Positions 28,577 through 39,279 of a stretch of DNA of 42,846 bases are shown here, piece after piece. Every line of letters begins with the position of its first letter. The first letter of the stretch is position 1. The stretch is from Branchiostoma floridae (taxonomy: Eukaryota > Chordata > Leptocardii > Amphioxiformes > Branchiostomatidae). A program made the translations under genes and the position numbers. The notes beneath the pieces were generated by a model. It did not search any database. It saw only the letters and a list, made by a program, of their open reading frames with translations, and was not told where the DNA came from. Where the stretch lies: assembly GCF_000003815.2 (NCBI RefSeq), contig NC_049985.1, positions 23,130,205 through 23,173,050 of the forward strand, read 5' to 3'.

Positions 28577-28961
28577 TGTAACAAACGTTACCTGTAACGT
28601 TTGTTACAACTGTTTACAGTAGACTTTACCCTGTTTTCTTCGAAAGGACTTACCTTATTGACTACATCATTTAGGTATAAGTGAATGCCCCTAGGGACAT
28701 TTGAAAAGTGGGCAGCTTTTTTACACCAGGTCAAATAGAAAGCCTAGACAGCATCGAACAATGGTAACGTTTGTTACAGTCATTTCTGTACAACATTTTG
28801 TTAAGCAAGGTGGGATACAAATGACAGTCAACAACCCTCTCTTGTTTCTTTAGAAAGCCAGAAAAACTGTACAGCGTCACAAAAACGGCCATTTCTAGTC
28901 TTATACTTGCATAAAATAACCGTGGCAACCATCGTACGTAGTGGTGGTAACGTTTGTTACA
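28577..28961. repeat. Four copies of the imperfect palindrome GTAACGTTTGTTAC
   Basis: The 14-mer occurs reversed at 28578-28591 and forward at 28594-28607, 28764-28777 and 28947-28960. Each is flanked by a conserved A on the 3' side and mostly by G on the 5' side. The first two are back to back. The sequence between them does not repeat visibly. Confidence 0.85.
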
Positions 28962-28969
28962 GAATCTGG

Positions 28970-31630
28970 CGACAGGCATAAACCACCTCCCACAGCCTCC
29001 AAGATCAGTGATAATAGCGATCTGACGTGATCGGACAGAGGGCCTGGGTAGCTGGTTTCACCTGCCGAACAATCATTCTGGGAACTGAATTGTTAAATTT
29101 TTGGCTACTATTTGAATTCTTCGTTTCTTCTCAGGCGACAGCCATTTCTTAGGGTGTGAAATCCCACCCGTGGCTATAATAATCTTTTAAGCCATCAACC
29201 AATACGAATGCTGTGGTGCATCTTTTGTAAAACATTACAGGGGTTGTGGAAAAATGAAGGAACCAGTGATGTTGTCTATAATTTGCTCCATATCAAGGCG
29301 TAAAGTCAGGCGACAGCATTTCAACATTTAAATGAAAACGAGCCTGTTACTGTAGAAACTCAGATTCTGAAGTGCAACATAAAACCAAATTTCAATATAT
29401 TTACAGTAGCAAGTGACAGGGCCACACTTTGGGGTGTATTTTGTACCATGAGGCAGGGATGATCCATTTTACATATAGAGCTGGCTATAAATGATGCATA
29501 ATAATAAGTCGCTTGATTATTATTCATTAATATACCAGTCCCAAGGACATTTTCTGGTAAGGCTCTTTACAGTATAGACACCAGCATTGTTATTTAGAAC
29601 TTAAAGCAATGTAATTTTCTTTCATTTCTGTTAAATTTGTTATGTTATTTGATTGACATTTTTTTTCATTTATTGTAGCCTATTGGTCTCCTTTATTTAT
29701 TTTTATTCATAATTTGGTTTGTTTAATTGATTTAATTGAATTGTTATAATTTGACAAATTAGGAAGACCTTTACATTTGTTTATAAGCACAAGCTTCAGA
29801 CCTCCCTTGTATTATTTCATTTATATTTCTTTGTTAGTAATAATGTATTTATTATGCTTTAAAAGAAAACAAACTGAATTTTTGTTAGTCGCCTTGTATC
29901 TGATCTTTTTTACAATTCAAAAAATGCATAAACTTGAAGTTCTTTTCCAAATGATGCATTGTGAAACACATTTCCAGTTAACAGCTCTAGAAACTTAATG
30001 GATTAGATTTTACATCATCTTGGAAGTCTTTTCCTGATGTGCATCTTACATTTTTAATGTGCTTAATGTGGGTATCTCACAGGGTTCTATTTGTTAGCAA
30101 CAAATACAGTGGCAACTTTGTGAATTTTTCGCCAATATTTCCTTGCAGTCACAGTGACGGGAAACGCACGAGTAAAATTTTTACCCCGAAGAACAAAATG
30201 GTCACTTCCAAAACGTCACATCCTCAGTTTTGATCCAAAATCTGATACTTAACAACTTTGTTGGAAATCACACATACAAATGTACACAGTGCCGTCACTG
30301 AATTTAAAACCAATGTACAATGCATCAAAACGATTTGCAGTGATAACGCAACTTGTTTAAGCCCATTGATGATATTTTGCCAATTGTGATTTTTTTCTAA
30401 TTCTAAAAGAATTGCCATTTTAAGTTGGCACTTGTTTCACAAATCTTTCACATACATTTACAAAGCCTAGTAATATATCCACTTAGAATTACAACTTAAC
30501 CACAAAAATTCTTTCAAACAACTTTCCTAGACTTAAAGTCACAAGCAAGACCAACTACGAATCCGGCAATTTTCCTGGGTACAAGATTAAACATGTTAAG
30601 CAGTGAACTTCACAGCTGTTGGTTCAGCCACGGCGCAAACTAATATAATGCAGTTGACACTAGCCACTCAGCTATCTTCGCTTTGAATGAATGATGTTGC
30701 AAGGCTTGTAAGTTACTGTAACATCCACACCAATCAAATTATTAGTTCTCAGAATCACCAGCTCTTAATTTCCAAATGTAAAAAATATCTTCCATTAAGC
30801 AAATTTTTGCTATCAGGTACTATGAAGCCATTCAACAATGTGCCTTAAGCTTTGTAAGTCAGTTGTAAAAATTGTACTTTTGGTCATTTTCAACAGAGTT
30901 TGATTTTGAAGGCTGAAAAAATATTATCTACTTTGTATTAACCCTTAATACCTTTACTCCAAATGTTTTCACATCGTTGCTCCATTTTTTTTTCACAAAA
31001 AAAATCTGAAAACTAACAAATCGAATTGGTGAGGTCACGGGTATAATTGTAGTATAGTAGATAAAGATTCTTTAGGGGGTGTTTGTGTGAGCAGGGGTAC
31101 ACTATGCCTTCCCATACTTGAGGTGGAGGTACATGACATTGTATATCTCAATAGATATAGGAATGTGGAAACAGTGGTCATTTGGGGACTCAAATTTGAG
31201 AATGACATCTTTTGCAGGCATTTTTTGGCACATTTTGCAGCATGCTTAGATTCAAAGCCTGTGAATGAAATTTTGATCTTGTACACTACACAAACTTCAT
31301 CTTGGTGGGTGGAAAATACACAACGTTTCACTTTCTCTGTAACACGTTGCTTGGAAATAGATTGCTTGGATCTGTCCCTAGGTTTGACTTAATTATCATG
31401 CCCCCCCCCCCCCTGTTCAATAACGTACATTTGTACACTCCCTAGATACTTTACCCTGGGCGACGATTTGCTTTGTTTGTGGCTGTAAAACTATGAATGC
31501 ATCATTGTGCTTAGGCACTAGTTGTAAATTGGTCATGCATCAAATGGGGCTTAGATACTGGTTGTAAAACTGTGATCGCATCAATGTGGTCATGGTTGTC
31601 CTCACATTTTCAATGATTTTTCCAAGTTAT
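28970..31630. other. Intergenic, no gene recognised; diverged repeat at about 30110-30330
   Basis: CGTCACTGAATTTAAAACCA with ATGTACAA near 30290 parallels GTCACTGAATTAAAGACCAA near 39470; the two stretches (30110-30330 and about 39280-39510) look like diverged copies of one element. A poly-C run lies near 31401. No coding similarity was seen. Confidence 0.5.
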
Positions 31631-31639
31631 TGTGTATGC

Positions 31640-32354
31640 CTTTGGTGGGATCATGTGGCGTAACTTAAGATGCTTGTCCCAGCACCAGAGATCCTGGGTT
31701 CGAATCCCATCTTTCTACCAATATTGTGCCTTTGGGAAAGGTACTTTACATGAGTTTAGGACTGGTGTAAAAACTGGCAACAGTGGCTTTGCTTGGGTAT
31801 GTAAAAGACGGTGGAAGGAGACTCTGCCTTACAATACCCAGTGCCCCAGTGGATTAATTAAACAACCCCCCACCATTACGACCCAAAAGGGCTATAGGGC
31901 TACCTTTGTCTTTTACCTTTGATTTCTGGTAGGTCTGACAATGTTGAGATTTGGAGCTTGTAGATAAGACATAATTTGGCGTTGTCTTGAGGGTTTGTGT
32001 CTATTTGTAGGCTTATAACTTCAAGTTGACATTTAAGTGTCTATTGCTTTGGCCAGCACCCAGAGATCCTTGGTTCGAATCCTGTCATTTTAACAATATT
32101 GTGCCCTTGGGAAAGGTACTTTACCCTCTGCACTTAGGTGTGAAAAAAAGGTGACTTCTCTGTTTTGGATGTAAAAGGTGATGGTTGGGCTTTAGACGCA
32201 GTGGATAACATTTACCCACTGCCCCAGTATGACTTAAATGGGGTACGGGGCTAACTTAATCTTTTACCCTTTATTGCTGTTTAGGTCTGTGAATGTTGAG
32301 ATTTGGAGCAAGTAGATATGACACGTTTGGCGTGTCATTGAGGGTTTGTGTCTG
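31640..32354 (+). mobile_element. tRNA-headed SINE in a ~351-bp tandem duplication
   Basis: Box B-like GGGTTCGAATCCC (31696-31708) and TGGTTCGAATCC (32071-32082) each precede ATATTGTGCCYTTGGGAAAG and GTACTTTAC. Both copies are followed by AGGTCTG and ATGTTGAGATTTGGAGC...GAGGGTTTGTGTCT (about 31931-32002 and 32283-32353). Because flanks as well as SINE repeat, this is a segment duplication and not two insertions. It abuts the 3' end of the LRR gene. Confidence 0.75.
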
Positions 32355-32377
32355 AATCTATGCTGACTCTGTATATG

Positions 32378-34570
32378 CTAATGTATGGTACGGTGAGCAG
32401 AGGGATCATTATACAAGCCAGCTCTGGACATGAGGGCCCCTCGTGTTCTGCCATATCTACCAATGACGGCCATATCTCTAGCCCTGTATCTGCCCGCTAC
32501 AGGCGCGCCGTACAACCTGATATTAGTCTTCCTCTGCCGTGCGTGCATCTGTGGGACTGATCTGGTACGAGAGGCCGTGCTGTAGGATGGATGTTTGCCA
32601 CCCAGCCGAGTTGATGGAGGAAGGGCCACCTCAGCTACCGCGGCGTAGAAAGTCGCAGCGTCATCCCCTTGACCGGGCACCCGGAGAGTCAGGGGGTATG
32701 AGAGGGGCCGCGTGTTCTCGTAATTGTAGTACTCATCTGGGATCTCCCAGTAAGGATGCTGTGTGTTGTAGTACTCGTCAGGAATTTTGCTATACTGATG
32801 CTGGTCACCTGCAGTACCCTGGGGTCCCGCAAGGGCATTGGCCGAGATGGCACCATCACCTAGTACCCAGCGATTCAGGGGTGCGAGAGCCGGCGGTGGT
32901 GGGTTTCCCGACCGTGAGCAACGGCCACATGCTACTAGTACTAGCATGGTGACACATGCTACTAGCAGTGCTGCATGCTCAACCGCTACTAAAACTAGCA
33001 CTGCGATGAGCCATACTGAAAAGCCTGTGTCTTTTGCCGGACACGACATCGCTGTTTCATTTGTTACAGGGATGGTCTGATACAGAGGGACCTTAGTTGT
33101 TGTGGTCATTAGATCTCTTGTGGCCATATTGGTCAACTTTTCTGTACACTGTGTGCCATTAGGAGTGCTGGACACGGGCGTGGTGAAGACATGTCGGTAT
33201 GTCTCCCCCCGGACGGTGTCGACATGACACGTCACATTCAGCATTTCTTCATAACCAAAGGTGCTGATGTTTCTGTTGTGGTCATCAGCAGATGATATGT
33301 TTCTGTTGGTATCGTAAGCTATAACATCTGACACAACTACAGCAATGGTTTGGTGCTGGTAGGACTTGTCTACACTCATGGGAACTATTTTCAGTGTAGT
33401 GTCTCCCCCAAGTGCTACCATTATGCCTCTGTCATCTTTCCAAGCCTGTGTGCACGAGTGGGTGATGTTAGAAACATCTGATTCTGTGTTGACTGACATG
33501 GCTACAAACGGTAGGTCATGCTTAGCCTGGTTTGCTGTAGTCATCTTACGCCCCAATGACCTGCATAGCTCGTTATGTTCTGCATCCAACTGAACTAGGT
33601 GTGAGATGTTGTTAGGATGTATGTGCACGTGATATTGGGTTAGCTTGGGCCATTTGGCGATACAGAAAAGCATTTGGTTGAACCTAACTGCAATGCTCTG
33701 GCCGGAATAGGTAGTGTAATGATAATCCAGACGCCAGTTCGTTACCAAAGGAACGGCTTCAAGACCAAGCAATCGATTTCCACTCATTGCTAGCTTTTGT
33801 AGTTTGTGTAGCCCGTTAACGGTCTCTGTTGACAGGCACGTCAAAGCATTCCGGCTCAAATCTAGCCTTCGAAGCCCTGTCAATGACTTGAATGACTGAG
33901 AGTGAATGCTTTCGATAGAATTTGCTCTCAGAGAAAGGTGGCCTAACCTTTTCAGACTGTGAAACCAAGATGGCTCGACACTTTTCAGTGAGTTATTGTC
34001 AAGTAGTAATGTATGCAGGACAGTAAGCTTTTGGAAGCACTTTGGATCTATGATACTTATGTTATTGTGGGAGAATGACAGGGTCCACATCAAGTTTGGA
34101 GATTTCAAACTGTCGAACCAGGTTTGCTTGATGTGGGTCAAGTTGTTAGAATCTAGCTGCAAAGACCTCAATGTTGGAAAGCCCGCCAAAGTGCCTTCTT
34201 CTAAATCTGTGATTCCACATTCCACCAAAGCAAGGAAGCTGACTTTAGCCTTCTGAGGGGGGCGTAGTTCCTGAACTGAGAGTACCCCAAATCTGACCCC
34301 CCTAACCGCCACATGCTGTACATCGGGAAGGCATAGTGGGCTGTGCTGGGAGGAGCTCTGCACAATATTTGCGGGTTGTTGCTGTAGCTGCGCCGTGCAT
34401 AACATACAAGTACCTCTTGTACGCAGACCCAAACCGTGTGACTTACGGAAAGGGACGCAATCTGTCCACTCATTTGTGTACTTGCACCCAGGAAAACATG
34501 CCGGATCTAAACCTACACATCCAACTACAATAGCGAGAACAGTTACAATCTTCAATACTACTTTGAACAT
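32378..34570 (-). CDS. Leucine-rich-repeat single-pass transmembrane protein, intronless
   Basis: 730 residues in one exon. Residues 1-20 are a signal peptide; 21-80 form a Cys-containing N-terminal cap; about six LRRs run from 108 to 272 (LRSLQLDSNNLTHI, LHTLLLDNNSLKSV, LGHLSLRANSIESI, LRRLDLSRNALTCL). A glycosylated ectodomain of unknown fold (275-515) is followed by a transmembrane segment at about 517-548 (VWLIAVLVLVAV..VTMLVLVACG) and a 180-residue cytoplasmic tail. The tail repeats IPDEYYN (596-602, 610-616) and has YEN at 617-619, three YxN candidates for Grb2-type SH2 binding. I do not recognise a named orthologue; it resembles the expanded LRR receptor repertoire of amphioxus, where immune or adhesion roles are common. 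Function is inference. The start is the first Met before the signal peptide. Confidence 0.88.
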   Translation of the reverse strand: MFKVVLKIVTVLAIVVGCVGLDPACFPGCKYTNEWTDCVPFRKSHGLGLRTRGTCMLCTAQLQQQPANIVQSSSQHSPLCLPDVQHVAVRGVRFGVLSVQELRPPQKAKVSFLALVECGITDLEEGTLAGFPTLRSLQLDSNNLTHIKQTWFDSLKSPNLMWTLSFSHNNISIIDPKCFQKLTVLHTLLLDNNSLKSVEPSWFHSLKRLGHLSLRANSIESIHSQSFKSLTGLRRLDLSRNALTCLSTETVNGLHKLQKLAMSGNRLLGLEAVPLVTNWRLDYHYTTYSGQSIAVRFNQMLFCIAKWPKLTQYHVHIHPNNISHLVQLDAEHNELCRSLGRKMTTANQAKHDLPFVAMSVNTESDVSNITHSCTQAWKDDRGIMVALGGDTTLKIVPMSVDKSYQHQTIAVVVSDVIAYDTNRNISSADDHNRNISTFGYEEMLNVTCHVDTVRGETYRHVFTTPVSSTPNGTQCTEKLTNMATRDLMTTTTKVPLYQTIPVTNETAMSCPAKDTGFSVWLIAVLVLVAVEHAALLVACVTMLVLVACGRCSRSGNPPPPALAPLNRWVLGDGAISANALAGPQGTAGDQHQYSKIPDEYYNTQHPYWEIPDEYYNYENTRPLSYPLTLRVPGQGDDAATFYAAVAEVALPPSTRLGGKHPSYSTASRTRSVPQMHARQRKTNIRLYGAPVAGRYRARDMAVIGRYGRTRGALMSRAGLYNDPSAHRTIH

Positions 34571-35679
34571 GATAGATATTCAAAAATCGCTAGCGTTAAC
34601 GTTAAATAATGACTTAAACCTGGTAAAAAGCGTGTCGCTTGTCTGCGAAGATCGCTTTGGATTCATCCACTTTCGGAACAGGTGAACAACCGGCCGGCTA
34701 TCTCACCTGAAATATGAATGGGGATCATTATCATATTTTTATCTTGTCTGTAAGGCCCGAATGTTGCATTTTGCAGTCTGTAAACATGTGAAGACTTAAG
34801 AATATGAGAATTGATGTAAGAATATGTATTGTTATGACATATTGAAAAACACCATCGTTGATGAACCTTTGTTACAAATAAAAAATTGTTGTAATTGAAA
34901 ATATTTGATTAAAAACACAACGAAATGATAATTTAATGATGTGATCTTTTCTACACTCACGGGACATTGAATTAGGTGTGTAAAGATTCGTCCCTCATAT
35001 TACACATATTTCAAGAAAATATCAATGATAAATTAAATTTTGTGATGACTTGTTCTCACATTATCTACATGACATCCAAGTAGTATAACTACATGTATCT
35101 AGCCATTGGGGAACAACAGAAGATTTGTAAAACAATTTTCTCGGGGGGTTTTTTGGTACAAAATTGGTGTTTCTACTAAACGACGATCTCACTGCGCTCT
35201 CGATCATATGCATTGCAACCTAAAACGGAATTGTATACATGTAACTTTTGATTTCAGTCAGGGTACATCAAACAACATGTGATAGTGGGACTAAAAAGGC
35301 AATGAAACACACAAAGCGTAAAAACATATTTTTGTATAGACTTCTTTGAGCGATCTGTCAAAATTTACAGCACCGCCCTAGTGTCATTATATAATTATAG
35401 AGTTCCCTTGATTTAATTACCCTCAAAGAAAAAGAAACGATGATACAGGCTGACATTTTTGTGCATATACTTTTCAAGCAGAGGTACGGATCCCAGTTTA
35501 TGTTGAGCTTTAGATTCTGTTTTATTTTGTACTGTTTTTATCATGGGCCGGCAGTCATGAAGAAAATGGTTACCGTACAAAATAGAACACCCAATAAAAA
35601 GCTGCTCGAGGCCCGCATAATCCCCAAAACGCGTGGCATACTCCGGGCCATTTGGAGCTCTTGATTTATAATGAATGAA
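34571..35679. other. Upstream region of the LRR gene, nothing else recognised
   Basis: AT-rich sequence. It must hold the LRR gene's promoter, but no TATA box or known motif stands out near 34580-34700 beyond a short ACCGGCCGG. Confidence 0.45.
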
Positions 35680-36012
35680 TGAAGACCTTTATTGTACAAT
35701 TTTGCCCAACCGGGCTAAGTACAGGTCACAACAAGTCAGGATATATACATACATAAAAGTGTCACAAATCTAGTCTAACACAAAAGTTCGGCTTCTTCTC
35801 GCTTCTTGGTAATAGTGAAAATCTAGGACTGTATGGGTTTCGCTATTGTCGGTTTGTCAAAACGCATGAGAAATATAAACTTGTCAGTGCTACTCATGTG
35901 TCTAAAATGAGGGAATCTACTTTCTATATAACTAAATAGAGTATTTCTATCATTCGCATACATATCGCAATCAACAGTGAAGTGCACTTCATCTTCTACC
36001 ATGTTTGAGGTA
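35680..36012 (-). pseudogene. 5'-truncated non-LTR retrotransposon, 3' end (CR1/L2-like)
   Basis: On the reverse strand a fragment VEDEVHFTVDCDMYANDR ... RHMSSTDKFIFLMRF matches the EDExHF..C..Y..R pattern at the end of many LINE reverse-transcriptase proteins. It continues into a 3' end with AATAAAGG and an ATTC tail (35682-35695). Only about 60 residues of the polyprotein remain, so it is a dead 5'-truncated copy. Confidence 0.75.
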
Positions 36013-36026
36013 TAATGGGTGCTTAC

Positions 36027-36207
36027 CGTGGTCGGCGGTCCCGTCGAAGCCTGGTCCGCACCCACCGTCGTCGGCGGTCCCGTCGAAGCCCGGTCCGCGC
36101 CCACCGTAGTCAGCGGTCCCGTCAGACCCCGGTCCGCGCCTGTGACCCTGCCCGTAGTCGTCAGGAGGTTTGACCGATGGGTGGCCGACTGGCAGGGCGT
36201 CAGCCCG
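36027..36207 (-). CDS. Candidate exon of an unrecognised gene, 13-residue repeats
   Basis: Acceptor ACTTGTTTTCAG and donor CCACG|gtaagc bracket 181 nt with no stop in at least two frames. In the frame that continues the upstream candidate exon it reads RADALPVGHPSVKPPDDYGQ, then Gly/Asp-rich 13-residue units (GRGPGFDGTADDG). A second frame gives Thr/Pro-rich TTVGADRASTGPP and runs on into the LINE remnant. Good splice sites and GC-rich coding-like sequence support an exon; function unknown. Confidence 0.35.
36029..36150. repeat. 39-bp GC-rich minisatellite, three units
   Basis: GTCGGCGGTCCCGTCGAAGC with CTGGTCCGCACCCACC recurs at 39-bp steps, the third unit more diverged. A multiple of three keeps any frame open, so openness alone is weak evidence for coding. 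Confidence 0.9.
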
Positions 36208-36506
36208 CTGAAAACAAGTGAAACATCAATTATTAGTTTTCATAGATATAGCATGCGAGGAAGTAGAGAAACTATAATCTGTTCAAATTATCATAATGGT
36301 AAATATCACCACAATTCGAATTGTACAAGTAAAAAAAACAAGGGCAATATTGTTCAACTTCTTTATGTATAGCCTCCATATGTGTACATATAAAACTTGA
36401 TCTTTCATCTGTTTCACATGCTTTGCAACAAAATTGAAAGATTTCATGAAATCTTACTGCTAGAACCAGGCGAACTTTTCAACTAAGCTAGTAAGTAACG
36501 CTACTT

Positions 36507-36736
36507 TACCTTTATCCGCGAGGTAACTTTTATCCGTTATTTTCAAGAACAGGGTAGTTAGGGATATTAAGTCAACGGACCGTGGTTTCGAATTGCAATA
36601 TTTTTAAAATATATCAAAACGCATAAAAATATTTTCAAAATGAAGTTTGAAGCCACCGTCCATTGAGTTGATATCGCGCGCTAAACACCGTTTTTTTTTA
36701 AAGCAACGGAAATAGGTTACCCCACGGATAAAGGTA
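36507..36736. mobile_element. MITE with ACCTTTATCCGCG ends, copy 1
   Basis: TACCTTTATCCGCGAGGTAA with TTATCCGTT is mirrored by AACGGAAATAGGTTACCCCA and CGGATAAAGGTA. The interior shares GGTTTCGAATTGCAATATTT and AAAATATTTTC with copy 2 (39015-39218). Confidence 0.8.
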
Positions 36737-37384
36737 ACTAGCGATACGTTTGGAACTGATAACTTTACGGAGTGAGGAGGGTAAGTTACCGGTGGCGGGG
36801 AGCGCTGTTCCCGCCCGGTCTCTTCTGGTGCGGCGGGGCGGCTGCGTCCCGACAGAAACCGCCCGGAAAATGGCCAGCAGTCGCTGAAAATAACGTCGGA
36901 AAAAATCATGATCAGTTCACTCTCTCACGATACCTGGTCTTTTTCAATCTGTTCATCTTAAAAATTAGATTTAGATGCGACATGTACACATGACCAAATG
37001 ATATTTACCTGATAAACTTTAGTCATAAGCAAAATCGCTATTCTGTTCGTCCGGAAAGTTCTTTATCAACTTTTGGTTCAGTAATACTGCTTCGCTAAAA
37101 ATCCTACGACAAGAATATTACGACGATGTTCGATAACCTGGTATCCAGGGTAACGTGGTTATAAGCATTCTTTCTTCTGGACAAGAGAAGTTTTCTTCCG
37201 CCATAGAAATGTTGAATCCCACCACGCAAAACTCCTAACGTGTGCGAAAGATTAACTCGTCGGCAGAAAGCTATATCTGCCCCGAAGACTGCCTGGCCAA
37301 TTCACGATAGACTGAATTCTAGTAAATTTAGTCCAACGAATGTGGCCAACTTTTTAAAAAGTGTCCGAAAGTAGAGAGACTTAC
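36737..37384. other. GC-rich then AT-rich intronic or intergenic DNA
   Basis: A GC-rich stretch (about 36775-36870, CCGCCCGG, GGCGGGGCGGC) stands out from its surroundings, but no coding sequence is recognised. Confidence 0.4.
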
Positions 37385-37507
37385 CGGTGGATCAGGCGGT
37401 GGTGGTTGTTCGTCCTCATTTTTGCATCTTGCGATGGTTGGATGGTGAAAAATACAAGTTGTCGTCTCTATTCTTTCCCCTACAGTTTCTGATTTTGTTA
37501 TGAACTG
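37385..37507 (-). CDS. Candidate upstream exon of the unrecognised gene
   Basis: Open for 41 codons from after TAG at 37510 to donor CCACCG|gtaagt (37384). It reads FITKSETVGERIETTTCIFH HPTIARCKNEDE, then a Pro-rich end, and joins in phase 0 to the candidate exon at 36207. No Met lies in this frame, so a further 5' exon would be needed. Alternatively ATG at 37419-37417 opens another frame (MRTNNHHRLIH) that also joins openly. Which is right cannot be decided here. Confidence 0.3.
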
Positions 37508-37548
37508 CTAACACTAGCTCGAGCTACACGTCTCAACACTCTCGGTCA

Positions 37549-37562
37549 GTAGCCATGGCAAC
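37549..37562. promoter_or_regulatory. X-box (RFX site) GTAGCCATGGCAAC
   Basis: Fits the RFX consensus GTNRCC-N(0-3)-RGYAAC exactly with a 2-bp spacer. It lies about 50-130 bp upstream of the candidate exon starts on the reverse strand, a usual position for X-boxes of ciliary genes. Confidence 0.5.
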
Positions 37563-37960
37563 CGCATTACAGCTGTCAATCACTCTGTGTGCTATGTTGC
37601 GAATGTTGCGGAAAGATTGATTTTCATTTCAGAAAATTCTTACAGTGCAGTTATTTACTAACTAGGCGGCTCTCTGTACCAAGGCCACTTGATTTGATAA
37701 ATATATGGATGAAATCCAAAACAGATGCGAGCGTGCGAATAGAAAAATTTTACAAAGAAAGTTGCCTTTAATACGAAATAAAACACATGATATACCGAAC
37801 AATAGATTATTTTACGTCGATGTAGGTTAGGCATCCAGGTAATAAGATGCGCCAAAACCATATCCAGTTGCTTGAGTAACTACTTTTTGGCGTATTAAAA
37901 ACGCGCGCGAACATGATTACACATGAGCACACACACGCATACTGCGACGAACGCATACGC

Positions 37961-37962
37961 TT

Positions 37963-37998
<36 letters not shown>
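37961..37998. repeat. (AC)n microsatellite
   Basis: An uninterrupted run of AC dinucleotides of about 18 units. Confidence 0.95.
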
Positions 37999-37999
<1 letters not shown>

Positions 38000-38000
<1 letters not shown>

Positions 38001-39010
38001 CTTTGGAACTGCCGGAGCGTTTGCAAACTTTGAAACAGGACAAGTCATGGGGTCAACGAACTCTTGTTTTCATCTCTGTTCTCATGTTTTACTTTTTATT
38101 TTTTACCATTGCTGTTGATGGCGCTAAATGATATCACAGTTTATACGAAAAGTTTTCAGCGCTGCACTTTTTACATTGCGGCTACGAGAGGGGATCACTA
38201 AACTTTGACCTTCACCAAGAAATACGGTCAACAGCTCAATTTTCGGGGCATATTTACATACTAACTTATATCACTTACTCTGGGCCTTAGCAGCTATTTA
38301 CCGCTAAAAATCCAAGATCATAGCAAGTTCAGAACTCGAGATATCAAACCCGGATATTCTGCTGCAGTACCATAACAACACAAAAGGGAGCCCAACAACT
38401 AATAATCGTTTCAAGGTCTCATGAAGACCACGTACAATTTCATTGGGAAACAATTGGATATTTATAGCCTTTGTTCTAGCCGACTTTGGGCAGATTCTAC
38501 ATGGCAAATGGACACCTCTTGGCTGATTACACTCCCTGGCCAGTTTGGTACTATCTTATGCCATTGACAATCCTTTTAGGCATTCTGGAGTTGTGCTGGT
38601 CAACTAAACACACAAACACAATTTCATGAAAGACATTATAGTTTATGATTATGCCCCGAAATTTAAAAAAGTGCCTTTTATTTCTTGGTGAAACCCAGCA
38701 CTAATTTATCACCCTCGTATATGTCGCAACATACTGGGGTTCACCGCACTCAGCTTTTCCTCTCAGACTATCACAAGTTAATTAAACCGAAGAATCTGAG
38801 AGCGGGAGAGCGCTCTCGCAAAATGCATGCATATGGAGGTTTTCAGGCCTAGGAGGAATTCGCGATTCAAACATCAAAGAACTTAATCAATATTAGAAGG
38901 AAACGTTCGAATGCCTCGCCAACAAGTGAGTGTTGAGGCGTAATTGTCTGGATTACGAAGAATTGTTGTGCACGTGCCTTGCTTGAAGCAGGCGTATGTT
39001 ATGAACGCAA
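38000..39010. mobile_element. Intergenic, MITE fragment at 38505-38572
   Basis: GGACACCTCTTGGCTGATTA with CCAGTTTGGTACTATCTTAT matches the right half of the MITE at 15086-15257. Nothing else is recognised in the stretch. Confidence 0.6.
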
Positions 39011-39014
39011 GTTC

Positions 39015-39218
39015 ACCTTTATTCGCGGGGGACCTATATCCGTTGCTTTCAAAAAATGCATATATGGTATTAAGGGACATCAATGTCGACGAATGGTGGT
39101 TTCAAACTGCAATATTTCGAAAATATTTCGAAAAGTTGTAAACATAATCTGACGACTTGCTATCCCAAAATGCCCCATTTTTAAAAACAACGGATATTGG
39201 TCACCCGCGAATAAAGGT
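39015..39218. mobile_element. MITE with ACCTTTATTCGCG ends, copy 2
   Basis: ACCTTTATTCGCGGGGGACC with ATATCCGTTG is mirrored by CAACGGATATTGGTCACCCG and CGAATAAAGGT. TTTCAAACTGCAATATTTCG matches the interior of copy 1. Confidence 0.85.
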
Positions 39219-39279
39219 AAAGTACTGTTAGATGTTACTTGATACATGAACAATTTACATAGAACTGTTTTGTTGTACT

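Noticed and set aside
35823-36104. Functional reverse transcriptase gene
   Set aside because: Only about 60 C-terminal residues of the LINE protein remain, and the upstream part of the frame is the 39-bp minisatellite.
36604-36993. Two ~70-100-residue open frames in GC-rich DNA
   Set aside because: They overlap a MITE and its flank and show no domain or splice support.
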